Assembly: GCA_019359035.1 (NCBI GenBank)
Contig: JAHHIC010000096.1
Coordinates: forward strand, 1-60,426
Source: Scytonematopsis contorta HA4267-MV1
GTDB taxonomy: Bacteria; Cyanobacteriota; Cyanobacteriia; Cyanobacteriales; Nostocaceae
Direction of reading: 5' to 3'
DNA length: 60,426 nucleotides
This document shows positions 35,111-43,762 of the stretch, in pieces. Position numbers and translations under genes: made by a program. The notes beneath the pieces were generated by a model. That model was not told where the DNA came from. It saw nothing but the letters and a program-made list of their open reading frames with translations, and searched no databases. How positions within the stretch are numbered: position 1 is the first letter of the stretch; every line of letters starts with the position of its first letter.

Positions 35111-35689
35111 ATGACAATCCAACGCAATTTAGATGAAGTAATCTTGATACAACGAATCGCGGAGCAAGATTCAAAGGCACTCTCGGAACTTTATGACCGC
35201 TATGCTCGCGTGTTATACGCTGTTGCTTTTAAAATGTTAAATGTTGTTGAGGAAACAGAAGAAGTTGTCTTAGATGTGTTTAATCAAGTATGGCGCACAG
35301 CAGAACGTTATGACACAAAAAAGGCACGGGTAGATACTTGGTTATTTATGCAAACCAGAAGTCGTGCATTAGATAAATTGCGTGCAAGACAAAGAATGGC
35401 AAAGACCGCAATAGTATCAGTAGATGCAGGGGATATGGAAGAATTAGTTTCCCCCGATAACCCTGAGGAAGATGTTGTAATTAAAGAGCGACAAACGATA
35501 GTAATTGCTGCTATGAAACAGCTGTCACCAGAACAGCAACAAGTTTTACAATTAGCATATTACAGTGGACTCACTCATGCTGAAATCGCAGCGCAAACGG
35601 GTTTAGCTCTCGGTACTGTCAAAACTCGAATTCGTCTGGGTTTAAACAAATTACGAAATGTACTTGAACTTTTGATTGTTGACTTTTGA
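35111..35689 (+). CDS. ECF-type RNA polymerase sigma factor
   Basis: 192 residues. Sigma region 2 (ALSELYDRYARVLYAVAFKM ... DVFNQVWRTAERYD) and region 4 (LSPEQQQVLQLAYYSGLTHAEIA ... GTVKTRIRLGLNKLR) are clear; regions 1 and 3 are absent, as in group 4 sigma factors. No anti-sigma gene follows on this strand. The extreme C-terminus LLIVDF comes from the TTGATTGTTGACTG intergenic repeat (35669-35727), so the original end was probably a few residues shorter or longer. Target promoters unknown. Confidence 0.93.
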   Translation: MTIQRNLDEVILIQRIAEQDSKALSELYDRYARVLYAVAFKMLNVVEETEEVVLDVFNQVWRTAERYDTKKARVDTWLFMQTRSRALDKLRARQRMAKTAIVSVDAGDMEELVSPDNPEEDVVIKERQTIVIAAMKQLSPEQQQVLQLAYYSGLTHAEIAAQTGLALGTVKTRIRLGLNKLRNVLELLIVDF

Positions 35690-35741
35690 TTGTTGACTGT
35701 TAACTGTTGACGGTTGACTGTTGGTTATTTGGAATTATTAA

Positions 35742-36626
35742 TTATTGAGTAACTTCTTTGGCTAAATAATCTAATTCTTGTTGCATTTTTGTATAAACTA
35801 AATTATAGCAAGCGTCAACATATTCACGGTCTTTAGCTGCTTCTGCTCCATAGCGTTCAAAGACAATTGGGGCACAAACACGAGTGTGAATTTGTACGGG
35901 TAAAGGAATATTTGGTAGCGGTCCGAAAGATAAACCCCAAGGTAAACCTAAATATATGGGAAATATACCAGGGTCTATATCGAGTAACCAAGGTATTCCT
36001 AGCTGTTCTTTTAGTTTTTTTACTTGTTCGTAAGCGTCACCTAGAATAATTAACGTGTCGTGCGACCCTACGGAAATAGCTGGAACTATTGGGACTGATT
36101 TTTTTAATGCTAACTTGATAAAGCCTCTGCGATTAGCGAAGTTGATTTTATATCGTTCGCTATGGGGACGAAACATATCATATTGTCCTCCGGGATACAC
36201 TAAAACGGTTGCACCACTGTCTAATGCTGCACTAGCCATTTTGGGATGTGCCATGATAGCCCCTGTTTTTGCTGCAAAATGAGCAAGAGGGGCACTGAGT
36301 TTCCACGCATAGGGATGCATTAAACCATACACCTTTCGCTGGGTTCCAAAGCGGCGAAACCAATCATACATCATCATATGTAAATCGGGAGATGCCATTC
36401 CCCCATTATGGGAACCCACTAGTAATACTTTTTCTGTTTCTGGGATGTGGTGCCAGCCGTCCGTCTGTACGCGAAAATAGTTTTGGTAAAACCACTCCCA
36501 AAATGGCATAAACGATTCGATAAACTTGGGGTCTCGCGCTTCTAGAGACCAACCGGGTAGGGATTTAGTTGGGTTTTGATTGCTCATTCGGTCTGAAATT
36601 TTGCCAAGCCTGGTACGTTCACTCAT
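35742..36626 (-). CDS. Lysophospholipid acyltransferase (PlsC-like) family protein
   Basis: 294 residues from ATG 36626 (or 281 from ATG 36587). It contains a degenerate PlsC signature: GSHNGGMASPD (HNGGMASPD where HX4D is expected) and TVLVYPGGQYDMFRP (PGG in place of PEG). Two hydrophobic stretches suggest monotopic membrane binding. It probably acylates a lyso-lipid or a non-glycerolipid acceptor. The open frame upstream of 36626 runs through palindrome P3 and is not coding. Confidence 0.85.
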   Translation of the reverse strand: MSERTRLGKISDRMSNQNPTKSLPGWSLEARDPKFIESFMPFWEWFYQNYFRVQTDGWHHIPETEKVLLVGSHNGGMASPDLHMMMYDWFRRFGTQRKVYGLMHPYAWKLSAPLAHFAAKTGAIMAHPKMASAALDSGATVLVYPGGQYDMFRPHSERYKINFANRRGFIKLALKKSVPIVPAISVGSHDTLIILGDAYEQVKKLKEQLGIPWLLDIDPGIFPIYLGLPWGLSFGPLPNIPLPVQIHTRVCAPIVFERYGAEAAKDREYVDACYNLVYTKMQQELDYLAKEVTQ

Positions 36627-36666
36627 TCTAGTGTACTGCTTGATTTCTGCGCCATAGCACCAGTTT

Positions 36667-36696
36667 TGTAGAGACGCGATTAATCGCGTCTCTACA
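36667..36696. repeat. Dispersed palindrome P3 (perfect, GCGATTAATCGC centre)
   Basis: A perfect 30-bp palindrome with left half TGTAGAGACGCGATT. The same sequence, except for one end base, occurs at 48402-48431 (P7). A close variant is at 38711-38738 (P5, GCGATAAATCGC centre). Confidence 0.9.
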
Positions 36697-36783
36697 TATG
36701 GGCGGTTCGAGATGCCCACCCCACAAAAATTTTGATATTTTTTGGTGTACCTCATCGACTTACAAAGTACTGTAGTTACATAG

Positions 36784-36811
36784 GTGGAGACGTTACATGT
36801 AACGTCTCTAC
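36784..36811. repeat. Dispersed palindrome P4 (GTTACATGTAAC centre)
   Basis: Arms GTGGAGAC/GTCTCTAC with centre GTTACATGTAAC, the same centre as P1. Confidence 0.85.
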
Positions 36812-36986
36812 ATTTTTATTCTGTGATTTCATATTCGGTTTGAAGAAGGCATCTATGCTGATGGCATCCGTGCTGAAGGAGCAAACTAGTCCGTGGTTAT
36901 GTCTTCGACACGCTCCGCGTACCGCAAGGTCGTCCGCAGGACTTACAGACCCCAACCGATTGCAAGCACCGTGCGAATAGCGAAGC

Positions 36987-37298
36987 GTGTGCTTTTATAC
37001 CCCGTGGGCAGAGGTCAGACGGAACAGACTGTATGGGCTACTCGATTGGTTAAAAAAAGCTGTTCGCGCCAGCGCAGCGCTAGCTGTACCTTATTATCAA
37101 AAAAGTGTTAATACAATTAAACGGTGGTTTGGAGAAGTAGCAGGATACTTTGAGAGAAAAACTACCAATGGAGTTGTAGAGGGAATCAATAATAAATTGA
37201 AGCTAATAAAAAGAAGTGGATTTGGCTTTAAAAATTTCCGTAATTTTGAGATTAGAGCTTTACTTTCTTGGCACTATAATGTTAATTTAGCACGTTAA
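36987..37298 (+). pseudogene. ISL3-family transposase, C-terminal remnant
   Basis: About 75 residues match the end of DDE ISL3 transposases: SVNTIKRWFGEVAGYFERKT, NGVVEGINNKLKLIKRSGFG, FKNFRNFEIRALLSWHY, ending LAR. The N-terminal three quarters are gone. Between LLDWLKKAV and PYYQKSVNTI there is an in-frame RASAALAV encoded by CGCGCCAGCGCAGCGCTAGC, a palindromic repeat inserted into the gene. Confidence 0.8.
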
Positions 37299-37383
37299 GT
37301 ACGGAAGAACCGGATTTATTGCTAGAGCATTTTGAAGACATCCCAGAAGAAGTGTTAAAATTTTTGGGTGTTGATAGACTTTA
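37297..37383 (+). pseudogene. Short 3' gene fragment
   Basis: The frame STEEPDLLLEHFEDIPEEVL then KFLGVDRL-stop reads as the acidic C-terminus of some protein but has no start. It directly follows the transposase remnant, so it is either the tail of a gene the insertion sequence interrupted or unrelated debris. Family unknown. Confidence 0.35.
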
Positions 37384-37416
37384 AGTAAATTTGTAAATTT
37401 GGGATACTCGACATTA

Positions 37417-37449
37417 AAAAACGCCTAAACTTAAAAATTTGGGCGTTTT
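37417..37449. terminator. Bidirectional hairpin terminator
   Basis: AAAACGCC pairs with GGGCGTTTT around a 16-base A+T loop. A- and T-runs on the two sides give a terminator shape on both strands. Confidence 0.7.
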
Positions 37450-37510
37450 CCTCATTTTAATAAATTTGACTTTCGCAGACATAAAAATACTATAACTGTC
37501 CACAATTTTT

Positions 37511-37534
37511 AAAGGAAGTATAAAAACTTCCTTT
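37511..37534 (-). terminator. Terminator of the DUF6888/DUF6887 pair
   Basis: AAAGGAAGT and ACTTCCTTT form a 9-bp stem with loop ATAAAA, 10 bases past the reverse-strand stop at 37544. Read on the reverse strand, it is followed by AAAAATT. Confidence 0.6.
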
Positions 37535-37543
37535 ATTTTACAA

Positions 37544-37738
37544 TTATTGTGTTGAATTGTTTTGTATTCGTTTTTGAAATTCTTTTAGTGATTGTTCTGG
37601 TGTAGAAACTTTAACCCAACCCGGTTTTGCTCGTACAATACTAAGGTAGTACTGGAAAGCTTCTTCATCCTCAGGATGTTGTTTAACATAATTTCTTAGC
37701 TCAACTTCTGTCAGTTCTTGATAATTAGTGCTACTCAT
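37544..37738 (-). CDS. DUF6887-type small protein
   Basis: 64 residues, MSSTNYQELTEVELRNYVKQ..., with the E-L-R-x-Y-V-x-x-H pattern of cyanobacterial DUF6887 proteins and a Gly/Trp turn (AKPGWVKVSTPEQS). Its ATG overlaps the TGA of the upstream DUF6888 frame (ATGA), a tight translational coupling typical of two-component modules such as toxin-antitoxin pairs. That role is inference from gene layout. A terminator follows. Confidence 0.75.
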   Translation of the reverse strand: MSSTNYQELTEVELRNYVKQHPEDEEAFQYYLSIVRAKPGWVKVSTPEQSLKEFQKRIQNNSTQ

Positions 37739-37908
37739 CTGATTAATTCCTCTCCGTTACTTAAGATTTCTATTTCAATTTCATTACCTACTAAAACAAA
37801 GATTCTTTGTGTACGTATATCATATCTTGTCATTTCAATGTTTCTTAGTAGATTGCTTGCTTGTACACATATACGGAAAAAGGTTACTAACTGTTCTGTG
37901 GTAGGCAC
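37735..37908 (-). CDS. DUF6888-type small protein (GTG start)
   Basis: 57 residues from GTG 37908: VPTTEQLVTFFRICVQASNL, then LLRNIEMTRYDIRTQRIFVL and VGNEIEIEILSNGEELIR. The RICVxxSNxLRxI...R-D-x-R-T-x-x-I-F-V-L...GxEIxIEI pattern fits DUF6888. It ends inside the start codon of the DUF6887 gene (ATGA overlap). DUF6888 and DUF6887 are often paired in cyanobacteria. No experimental function is known to me. Confidence 0.7.
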   Translation of the reverse strand: MPTTEQLVTFFRICVQASNLLRNIEMTRYDIRTQRIFVLVGNEIEIEILSNGEELIR

Positions 37909-37969
37909 TGATTTAATTTACTTCCTATTATTAGTTAATTTGAATCTCTTATTAGCAGTATTAATCATT

Positions 37970-38125
37970 CTATATAACCTTTTGTTTCAAAATTTCTCTT
38001 AAAAGCTGGTTTATTGCTGCATTTTCGCTAATTAACTGGTCAACGCTATATTTTTGTAAAGCTTCATTGACTTCGTTGATAAGTCTGGCTGTTTTTGTAA
38101 CAGTGTCTAATTTTCGTCTTTGCAT
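37970..38125 (-). CDS. Small helical hypothetical protein upstream of the DUF6888 gene
   Basis: 51 residues, MQRRKLDTVTKTARLINEVN ... NQLLREILKQKVI, strongly amphipathic and helical, with regular Leu/Ile spacing. It lies 61 bases upstream of DUF6888 on the same strand, so it may be a third member of that unit. Codon pattern and length look genuine, but no homologue is recalled. Confidence 0.45.
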   Translation of the reverse strand: MQRRKLDTVTKTARLINEVNEALQKYSVDQLISENAAINQLLREILKQKVI

Positions 38126-38205
38126 ATAGCTTGTAACTATTGCAGTACCTCTTATTTATATCAAACTGGCACTATCCTACATTGAATACCACTATTTTAC
38201 CACAA

Positions 38206-38500
38206 ATAACTATTACAGTAGAACATATAAATCAAGCTAAAGAAATACTTATTGCGCGTAAAGATACTCACCTTGATTCTCTTGCAGATAGACTTACTGA
38301 AACAAGAATCAAAGCAATAATGGACCAATGTTAGCTGGGGATACATTAGGTAATACACCTGATGATGACCGACAGTATTTAGTTGATTTAGGGTTATTAC
38401 GTCGAGAACCAAATGGTGGACTAGTAATTGCAAACCCTATTTATCGAGAAGTTATTCCCCGTGTTTTAACTCAAGGCGCTTCTGACAGCTTACCTGCCTG
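38206..38500 (+). pseudogene. Truncated, frameshifted copy of the AAA/nuclease gene
   Basis: Nearly base-for-base similar to 26528-26820, the middle of the ATPase gene at 25721 (ITVEHINQAKEILIARKDTH then LDSLADRLTE). One base is lost near 38325, so the frame stops at the TAG around 38333. Both ends are cut off sharply. It is the relic of a duplicate or mobile gene. Confidence 0.85.
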
Positions 38501-38734
38501 AAAGCGTTGATTTTAAAGGAAAGTTACGAATTTTTGTTTTAAGTTCAGCATAACACCTACGGAAGAGCCATAAAAAAATCTCCAAAATTTCCTTGTGGGG
38601 TGGACATCCTTGTTCGCCCCGAATCAGTAACAGGCAAGGATGCCTGTTCCACAACAAGGAGATTAAGTAATTGTAAGCGCTTCAATAAAAGTCTTATGCA
38701 AATAGATTATGTAAAGACGCGATAAATCGCGTCT
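38501..38734. repeat. Spacer with inverted repeats and palindrome P5
   Basis: TTGTGGGGTGGACATCCTTG (38594-38613) and the inverse CAAGGATGCCTGTTCCACAA (38637-38656) form a hairpin. Palindrome P5 (38711-38738: GTAAAGAC, centre GCGATAAATCGC, GTCTCTAC) overlaps the 3' end of the next reverse-strand gene. Confidence 0.7.
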
Positions 38735-39832
38735 CTACTCGCTTAACTGCGGTACATCCACCCACCTCATAGAGCTATTAGACTCATGCGCTAAATCCAT
38801 CAACAGCTGCGAATAAACTCCTTCCCGCAAAGAAGGAACCATTTCCTCCCCCGTATTTATAGCCCTTACCCAGTGGTCTATCACTCTAGACAAAGCCGAA
38901 ATTCTGCCATCAGCGTATTTTTGCTCAAACACCAACCTACTAGGAATTTCAATTTCAGTAAGAGCTTTCCCCGGTTGCGACCCCCAAACACGGAAGCCAT
39001 GTATGTAATCTTTTTGATTTTCGCTTCCCAAAACCAGCGTTCCCTTATCTCCATAAACTTCTACCCAATGGGGACGAGGAGCATTTACCACAGCGCTTAT
39101 AGTAATTTGACAGGGGGTTCCATCTGATAATTCCAGCATCAGCATACAAGTATCATCGCTATCCACAGGCTTTAAGATTTTTGTAGTTCCATCAGGTCGT
39201 TCAGGGATTGCAGTAGTAAAATGTGCGCTCAATCGACGAACTGGTCCAAATAACCAGTTAATATAATCAAAAGCGTGAGAACCCAAAGAACCAAGCGCAC
39301 CTCCACCTTGGTCTTTTCGAGAGTACCAATTCCAAGGACGAGAAGCATCAGCACGTGATGAACCTAGCCAATCTATTTTAATTAAACGCTTATTACCCAC
39401 ATACTCCTGAGATAATAGTTCAGCAAATAACATCCACCCAGGGACAAAACGAAATTCAAAGTCTACTGTTGCAACAACTCCTTTGGTTCTGGCTAGGTAA
39501 TAAAGTTCTTTGGCTTCTGTTACGTTTAAAGTAGTTGGTTTTTCTAGTAATAAATGTTTTCCCGCTTGTAAAACAGTTTTTGCCATTTCATAATGTAAAA
39601 ATGGCGGAGTGGAAATACTAACGGCTTGTACTTCTTTTAGTGATACCACATCCGCTATGGTGTCGCAGTAGTAGGAAATATTGTTGGATTCAGCGATTAC
39701 TTTGGCTTTTTCTAAATCTCGATGGTAAACCGCGACTATTTCTGTTCCTGAATGCGCTGCAAATGCAGGAATGTGAACTTTTTGACCAAATCCTGTGCCG
39801 ACTACTGCAACACCAATTTTACCCTGTGACAT
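38735..39832 (-). CDS. Gfo/Idh/MocA-family NAD(P)-dependent oxidoreductase
   Basis: 365 residues from ATG 39832 (MSQGKIGVAVVGTGFGQKVH). N-terminal Rossmann fold GTGFGQKVHIPAF, and the family catalytic EKPTTLN (usually EKP). The C-terminal alpha/beta domain has GGGALGSLGSHAFDYINWLFG with the conserved His. Sugars or related polyols are the usual substrates. Its 3' end lies in palindrome P5, so the last residues (QLSE) are partly repeat-coded. It precedes a G-rich repeat pair. Confidence 0.9.
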   Translation of the reverse strand: MSQGKIGVAVVGTGFGQKVHIPAFAAHSGTEIVAVYHRDLEKAKVIAESNNISYYCDTIADVVSLKEVQAVSISTPPFLHYEMAKTVLQAGKHLLLEKPTTLNVTEAKELYYLARTKGVVATVDFEFRFVPGWMLFAELLSQEYVGNKRLIKIDWLGSSRADASRPWNWYSRKDQGGGALGSLGSHAFDYINWLFGPVRRLSAHFTTAIPERPDGTTKILKPVDSDDTCMLMLELSDGTPCQITISAVVNAPRPHWVEVYGDKGTLVLGSENQKDYIHGFRVWGSQPGKALTEIEIPSRLVFEQKYADGRISALSRVIDHWVRAINTGEEMVPSLREGVYSQLLMDLAHESNSSMRWVDVPQLSE

Positions 39833-39873
39833 AAATAATTTAGGAATTAACCCAATTATTATAATCCCAATCA

Positions 39874-39985
39874 AAGACCTAACCCCTAACCCCTTCCCTA
39901 TGAGGGAAGGGGAACAAGAGAAAATAAATACAGCTTAAAACCCCCCTTCCCTTGCAGGGAAGGGGGGAAGGGGGGTTAGGTTTGC
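39874..39985. repeat. Paired G-rich hairpin elements
   Basis: CTTCCCTATGAGGGAAGGGG (39890-39909) and the inverse CCCCCCTTCCCTTGCAGGGA (39942-39961) with flanking CCTAACCCC/GGGGTTAGG lie between two reverse-strand dehydrogenase genes. Confidence 0.65.
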
Positions 39986-40983
39986 GGGGTAGAACTAACC
40001 TCATTTGCACAAGGCTTACCTTCTTCTATCTCAGTAATATTGGATAAAGTTGTTTCAGCAATATTACGTAGCGCTTCTTCAGTAAAAAACGCTTGGTGTC
40101 CCGTAATAAGGACATTAGGGAAAGTGACTAAACGTTGAAAAATATCATCCTGGATAATTTCTTCAGACAAATCCTCAAAAAATAAGTCAGATTCTTGTTC
40201 ATATACATCAATCCCAAGAGAACGAATTGTACCTGACTTTAATCCTTTTGTGACTGCTTTAGTATCAATTAAACCACCTCGACTGGTGTTAATTAGCATT
40301 ACACCAGGCTTCATTTGTGCTATTGCTTCCCCATTAATTAGATGATGGGTTTCTGAACTGAGGGGACAGTGCAAACTAATAATATCGGAATTAGCATAAA
40401 GTTCGGGAAGGTCAACATACTTCATTCCCAAAGCTTCACATTCTGGATTGCGATATACGTCATAAGCTAAAATTTTGCAGCCAAATCCGTTCATGATTTG
40501 TCCTAGGATTTGACCAATTTTTCCTGTTCCAATTATTCCCACAGTACGTCCGTGAATATCAAATCCCAATAATCCATCGAGAGAGAAATTACCTTCTCGA
40601 ACGCGAGTATAAGCACGGTGAATTTTGCGATTAAGACTGAGTATCATACCAACAGTATGCTCTGCTACCGCGTAGGGAGAGTACGCAGGAACGCGGACTA
40701 CTTTTATACCTAACTCAGCAGCGGTTTTCAGGTCAATATTGTTAAAACCCGCACAACGAAGCGCTAGTAATTTCACTCCACATGATGCAAGAACTTGTAG
40801 GGTATGTGCATCTCCTTGGTCGTGGACAAAAGCGCACACAGCAGAAAATCCAGCAGCTAGAATTGCGGTGTCTTGATTTAAACGAGGCTCAAAGAATGAT
40901 AGTTCATGATGGTAATTGCTAGAACTAGCAGCTTGTAGAAATTGACGGTCGTAGGGTTTTGCACTGAAGACTGCGACTTTCAT
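39976..40983 (-). CDS. ldhA: D-lactate dehydrogenase-type 2-hydroxyacid dehydrogenase
   Basis: 335 residues, the usual length of fermentative D-LDH. It reduces pyruvate to D-lactate with NADH. NAD site [13 protein letters not shown], substrate Arg in [11 protein letters not shown], Glu in [14 protein letters not shown] and catalytic His in [14 protein letters not shown] are seen; the YEQE...FFED stretch is characteristic of LdhA. The 3' end lies in a G-rich repeat, so the final NEVSSTPQT may be repeat-derived. Confidence 0.9.
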   Translation of the reverse strand: MKVAVFSAKPYDRQFLQAASSSNYHHELSFFEPRLNQDTAILAAGFSAVCAFVHDQGDAHTLQVLASCGVKLLALRCAGFNNIDLKTAAELGIKVVRVPAYSPYAVAEHTVGMILSLNRKIHRAYTRVREGNFSLDGLLGFDIHGRTVGIIGTGKIGQILGQIMNGFGCKILAYDVYRNPECEALGMKYVDLPELYANSDIISLHCPLSSETHHLINGEAIAQMKPGVMLINTSRGGLIDTKAVTKGLKSGTIRSLGIDVYEQESDLFFEDLSEEIIQDDIFQRLVTFPNVLITGHQAFFTEEALRNIAETTLSNITEIEEGKPCANEVSSTPQT

Positions 40984-41515
40984 GATGGGAACCCTTGGAC
41001 TGATTATCCTATGGTTTTCGAGTATATGATAGCTTGATTGTTGAGAGATGTTTCAGTATTTTAAAATTGTTATGAAATTTAGATAAATTGCAATCTTTCT
41101 TTATACATTTTCATTAGGAATTTGCCCGGATGAGTTTGTAGCTCATACTTATCAGCCTTATATATAAATGTAAAATTCACGTAGGATGGGTTAGGCGCAT
41201 GTGTAGCAATTATTTGGAGGTTTTTTAAGTTATATAAAGCGCCGTAACCCATCAATTCTAGGGAACCAAGCTTTAGTTTATAAATTACAGCAGTTTGCAG
41301 GTAAATTAGGTACATAGGTTCAATGTCAAACTCTTGTGGGGTGGGCATCGCAAGCCCTTTCCGCTTGTATTTCACAAACTTGAAATTTGCTGTATCTCCT
41401 AAAGATATCAGTCAATGTTACGTTAAACTGTTTGGTTTTGATGTGAGTTATTTACCCAAAGAATGATATAAATAAATTTACTGTAAAAAATTATACAGAA
41501 CATAGGAGATAAATT
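40984..41515. repeat. Spacer with dispersed inverted-repeat copy 2
   Basis: It contains the second GATGGGTTAGGCGC element (41180-41262) and a GGGGTGGGCATCGC element (41338-41351). A frame on the reverse strand (41079-41375) is produced by the repeat. The last 100 bases are the likely promoter of the lipoprotein gene. Confidence 0.6.
41180..41262. repeat. Dispersed inverted-repeat element, copy 2
   Basis: Arms GATGGGTTAGGCGC and GCGCCGTAACCCATC; the inner part shares GGTTTTTTAAGTTATATAAA with the related copy at 9640-9716. Confidence 0.75.
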
Positions 41516-42352
41516 GTGAAAAATCTAAAACTTATCTTAAAAACGGCTGGTATTCTAATTGCAATGGTACACCTAGCAGGGTGTGGGGAAACGAATTCTA
41601 ATTCTGCGAGTCAATCCCCAACGATAAATACGAATCCTAAGGTTGAATTAGCAAGCTCCAATTCTTCATCTCCCGCAGAAGCAGCGACAAAACAAACAGG
41701 GAAAAAATTAGCCGCAGGAGAATATTGTTACACAGCAAAAACCAAAACTTTATCTGCGACTGCGAGAATTAAAGTCAATGCTGCTAGTCTAGTAAATGGT
41801 ACTGTTAGCGCAACAATTCAGAATCCCCAAGCAGGATACTTCACCTCATACAATCAGGCTGTGACAGGAAAACTGGAAGGGAATAAAGCAAAACTCAAGA
41901 TTATAACTAAAATTGAAAACGATACCCAAAACACACAAGAAACTTGGACGATTACAGAATCATCTATCAACACAGGTAGAGAAACTTTTACAAAAGCTAA
42001 TTGTGCAACTTTAACCCAGGGGTCGGAAACATCGAATAATTCAACAGCAGCAGGAAAACCAAGAAGAGTGAAGTTTAGTCCCGGAACTAGCTCACAGGTA
42101 GTTAAAGATTCAGTTATTAGAGGTGAACGACATATTTATTTAGTGGGTGCAAAGCAAGGACAGCAGATGAACCTAAGAATTACCTCTTTGGAAAAAAATG
42201 CTGTGTTTGATTTAATTGCACCCAACGGAAAAACGATAAAGCAGGAAGCAACCACTTGGAATTCAAAACTCCCAGCGAGTGGAGATTACCGTATTGTGGT
42301 TGGGGGAACTCGTGGTAATGCTACCTACGAGTTAAAAATAGAAATCAAATAG
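41516..42352 (+). CDS. Lipoprotein with C-terminal PPC-like domain
   Basis: 278 residues from GTG 41516, with AGGAG 9 bases upstream. The lipobox MVHLAGC precedes a Ser/Asn-rich linker. The domain KLAAGEYCYTAKTKTLSATA follows with ATIQNPQAGYFTSYNQAVTG, and the C-terminus GERHIYLVGAKQGQQMNLRI ... GDYRIVVGGTRGNATYELKI is the beta-rich module resembling pre-peptidase C-terminal domains, common in cyanobacterial lipoproteins. Likely periplasmic and anchored. Function unknown. Confidence 0.8.
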   Translation: MKNLKLILKTAGILIAMVHLAGCGETNSNSASQSPTINTNPKVELASSNSSSPAEAATKQTGKKLAAGEYCYTAKTKTLSATARIKVNAASLVNGTVSATIQNPQAGYFTSYNQAVTGKLEGNKAKLKIITKIENDTQNTQETWTITESSINTGRETFTKANCATLTQGSETSNNSTAAGKPRRVKFSPGTSSQVVKDSVIRGERHIYLVGAKQGQQMNLRITSLEKNAVFDLIAPNGKTIKQEATTWNSKLPASGDYRIVVGGTRGNATYELKIEIK

Positions 42353-42547
42353 TAATTATCGGTAGTGCGTTCGTGCAGGGTGCCCATAAAGGCTTGCATC
42401 TTGCTCGCTAACTGCTGAAAGGTAATCATCTGAAGTCCGATTGAATTGGAATTATTTCTTCCTTTGCGTCTTTGCGTCTTTGCGTGAGGTAATAATTTAT
42501 CAGAACTATTATACTATTGATTTGCGAAGTTAAACTATCAAATTCAA

Positions 42548-43615
42548 GTGAGGAAAATCATCCACATTGATATGGACGCTTTTTATGCGTCAGTCGAGCA
42601 AAGGGACAACCCCAGCTACAAAGGTAAACCGCTAGTAGTGGGTGGTTCTCCAGAGCAACGGGGAGTAGTTGCTGCTGCTAGTTACGAAGCGAGAGCTTAT
42701 GGTATTCACTCAGCGATGTCTTCACGTGTAGCACTTAAAAAGTGTCCTTCACTTATAACTGTGAGTCCTCGCTTTGAGGTTTATCGGGCTATATCGTCTC
42801 AAATACAGGCTATTTTTAAACGTTACACCGATGTATTTGAACCTGTTGCTTTGGATGAAGCTTATTTAGATGTAACAGAAAATAAGCAAAATATTCCCTA
42901 TGCTTCAACCATTGCTAAGCTAATTCGAGCTGATATTAAAGCTGAAACTAATTTGACTGCATCTGCTGGAGTCTCGGTGAATAAGTTTCTGGCAAAAATG
43001 GCATCTGGTAAAAACAAGCCAAATGGGCTAACGGTAATTTTACCAGAAGATGCTGAAGCATTTGTAGAGGCTTTACCTATTGAAAAGTTTCATGGTATTG
43101 GTGAAGTCACTGCTGCTAAAATGCATCAGTTGGGTATCCGCACTGGGACAGATTTAAAGTTACGTTCGCTTGAGGAATTACTACGAAACTTTGGTAAAGT
43201 TGGGCAATATTATTACAAAATAGCAAGAGGATTAGATGACCGATTAGTAGAACCAAATAGGATTCGTAAATCTATTGGTGCTGAAACTTCTTTTGCTCAA
43301 GATTTAAGCGAAATCTCAGTTATGTTGTCGCAACTAGAACAAATTGCACAAACGCTTCAGCAACGGATTGAGCAAAATCAAGCTTTGGGACGTACCATAA
43401 CTTTAAAAGTAAAATTTTCTGATTACCAGCAAATAACCCGCAGCAAAACTTTACTTTTTGCAACTAATGATTTGAGCATAATCATCGCTACAGTTAAGGA
43501 ACTTTTGCTTGGTATTGAATTATCTAAAAGAGGTGTTCGCTTGTTAGGTATTTCACTATCGAATCTTGATAATGAAACCCAATCCCAAATAGTTCAATTA
43601 GCATTATTTGATTGA
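42548..43615 (+). CDS. dinB: DNA polymerase IV (Y-family)
   Basis: 355 residues from GTG 42548, matching the family start RKIIHIDMDAFYASVEQRDNP. Error-prone translesion polymerase. The catalytic acids are in DMDAFYASVE and in LDEAYLDVTE (two acidic residues), with SAGVSVNKFLAKMASGKNKP and KFHGIGEVTAAKM helix-hairpin-helix following. The little-finger domain ends QLALFD, a beta-clamp-binding-type motif. Ordinary stress gene; no LexA-like box could be confirmed. Confidence 0.95.
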   Translation: MRKIIHIDMDAFYASVEQRDNPSYKGKPLVVGGSPEQRGVVAAASYEARAYGIHSAMSSRVALKKCPSLITVSPRFEVYRAISSQIQAIFKRYTDVFEPVALDEAYLDVTENKQNIPYASTIAKLIRADIKAETNLTASAGVSVNKFLAKMASGKNKPNGLTVILPEDAEAFVEALPIEKFHGIGEVTAAKMHQLGIRTGTDLKLRSLEELLRNFGKVGQYYYKIARGLDDRLVEPNRIRKSIGAETSFAQDLSEISVMLSQLEQIAQTLQQRIEQNQALGRTITLKVKFSDYQQITRSKTLLFATNDLSIIIATVKELLLGIELSKRGVRLLGISLSNLDNETQSQIVQLALFD

Positions 43616-43762
43616 TAAGCTATTCCACATTTAAATAACATAATATAAAATTATATACCTCTTGTGGTGACCACCCTTGTCTAAAATTATATACCTCTTG
43701 TGGGGTGGGCATCCTTGCCCGCCCGGTTTACATTCACTAATGTGAAAATCCCTGTACCTCGA

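Larger units (their letters stand above)
36627..36986. repeat. Spacer with two palindromes and scrambled repeat words
   Basis: Palindromes P3 (36667-36696) and P4 (36784-36811) flank a GGGCGGTTCGAGATGCCCAC element. From 36890 on, repeat words such as CGACACGCTCCGCGTACCGC and GCGAATAGCGAAGCGTGTGC follow. No gene; it is possibly the eroded 5' part of the transposase gene. Confidence 0.6.

Noticed and set aside
36732-37111. Two overlapping plus-strand frames
   Set aside because: They read scrambled repeat words upstream of the transposase remnant; the transposase frame starts later.
41079-41375. 98-residue reverse-strand frame
   Set aside because: Its recognisable part is the repeat element only; flanking residues have no protein character.
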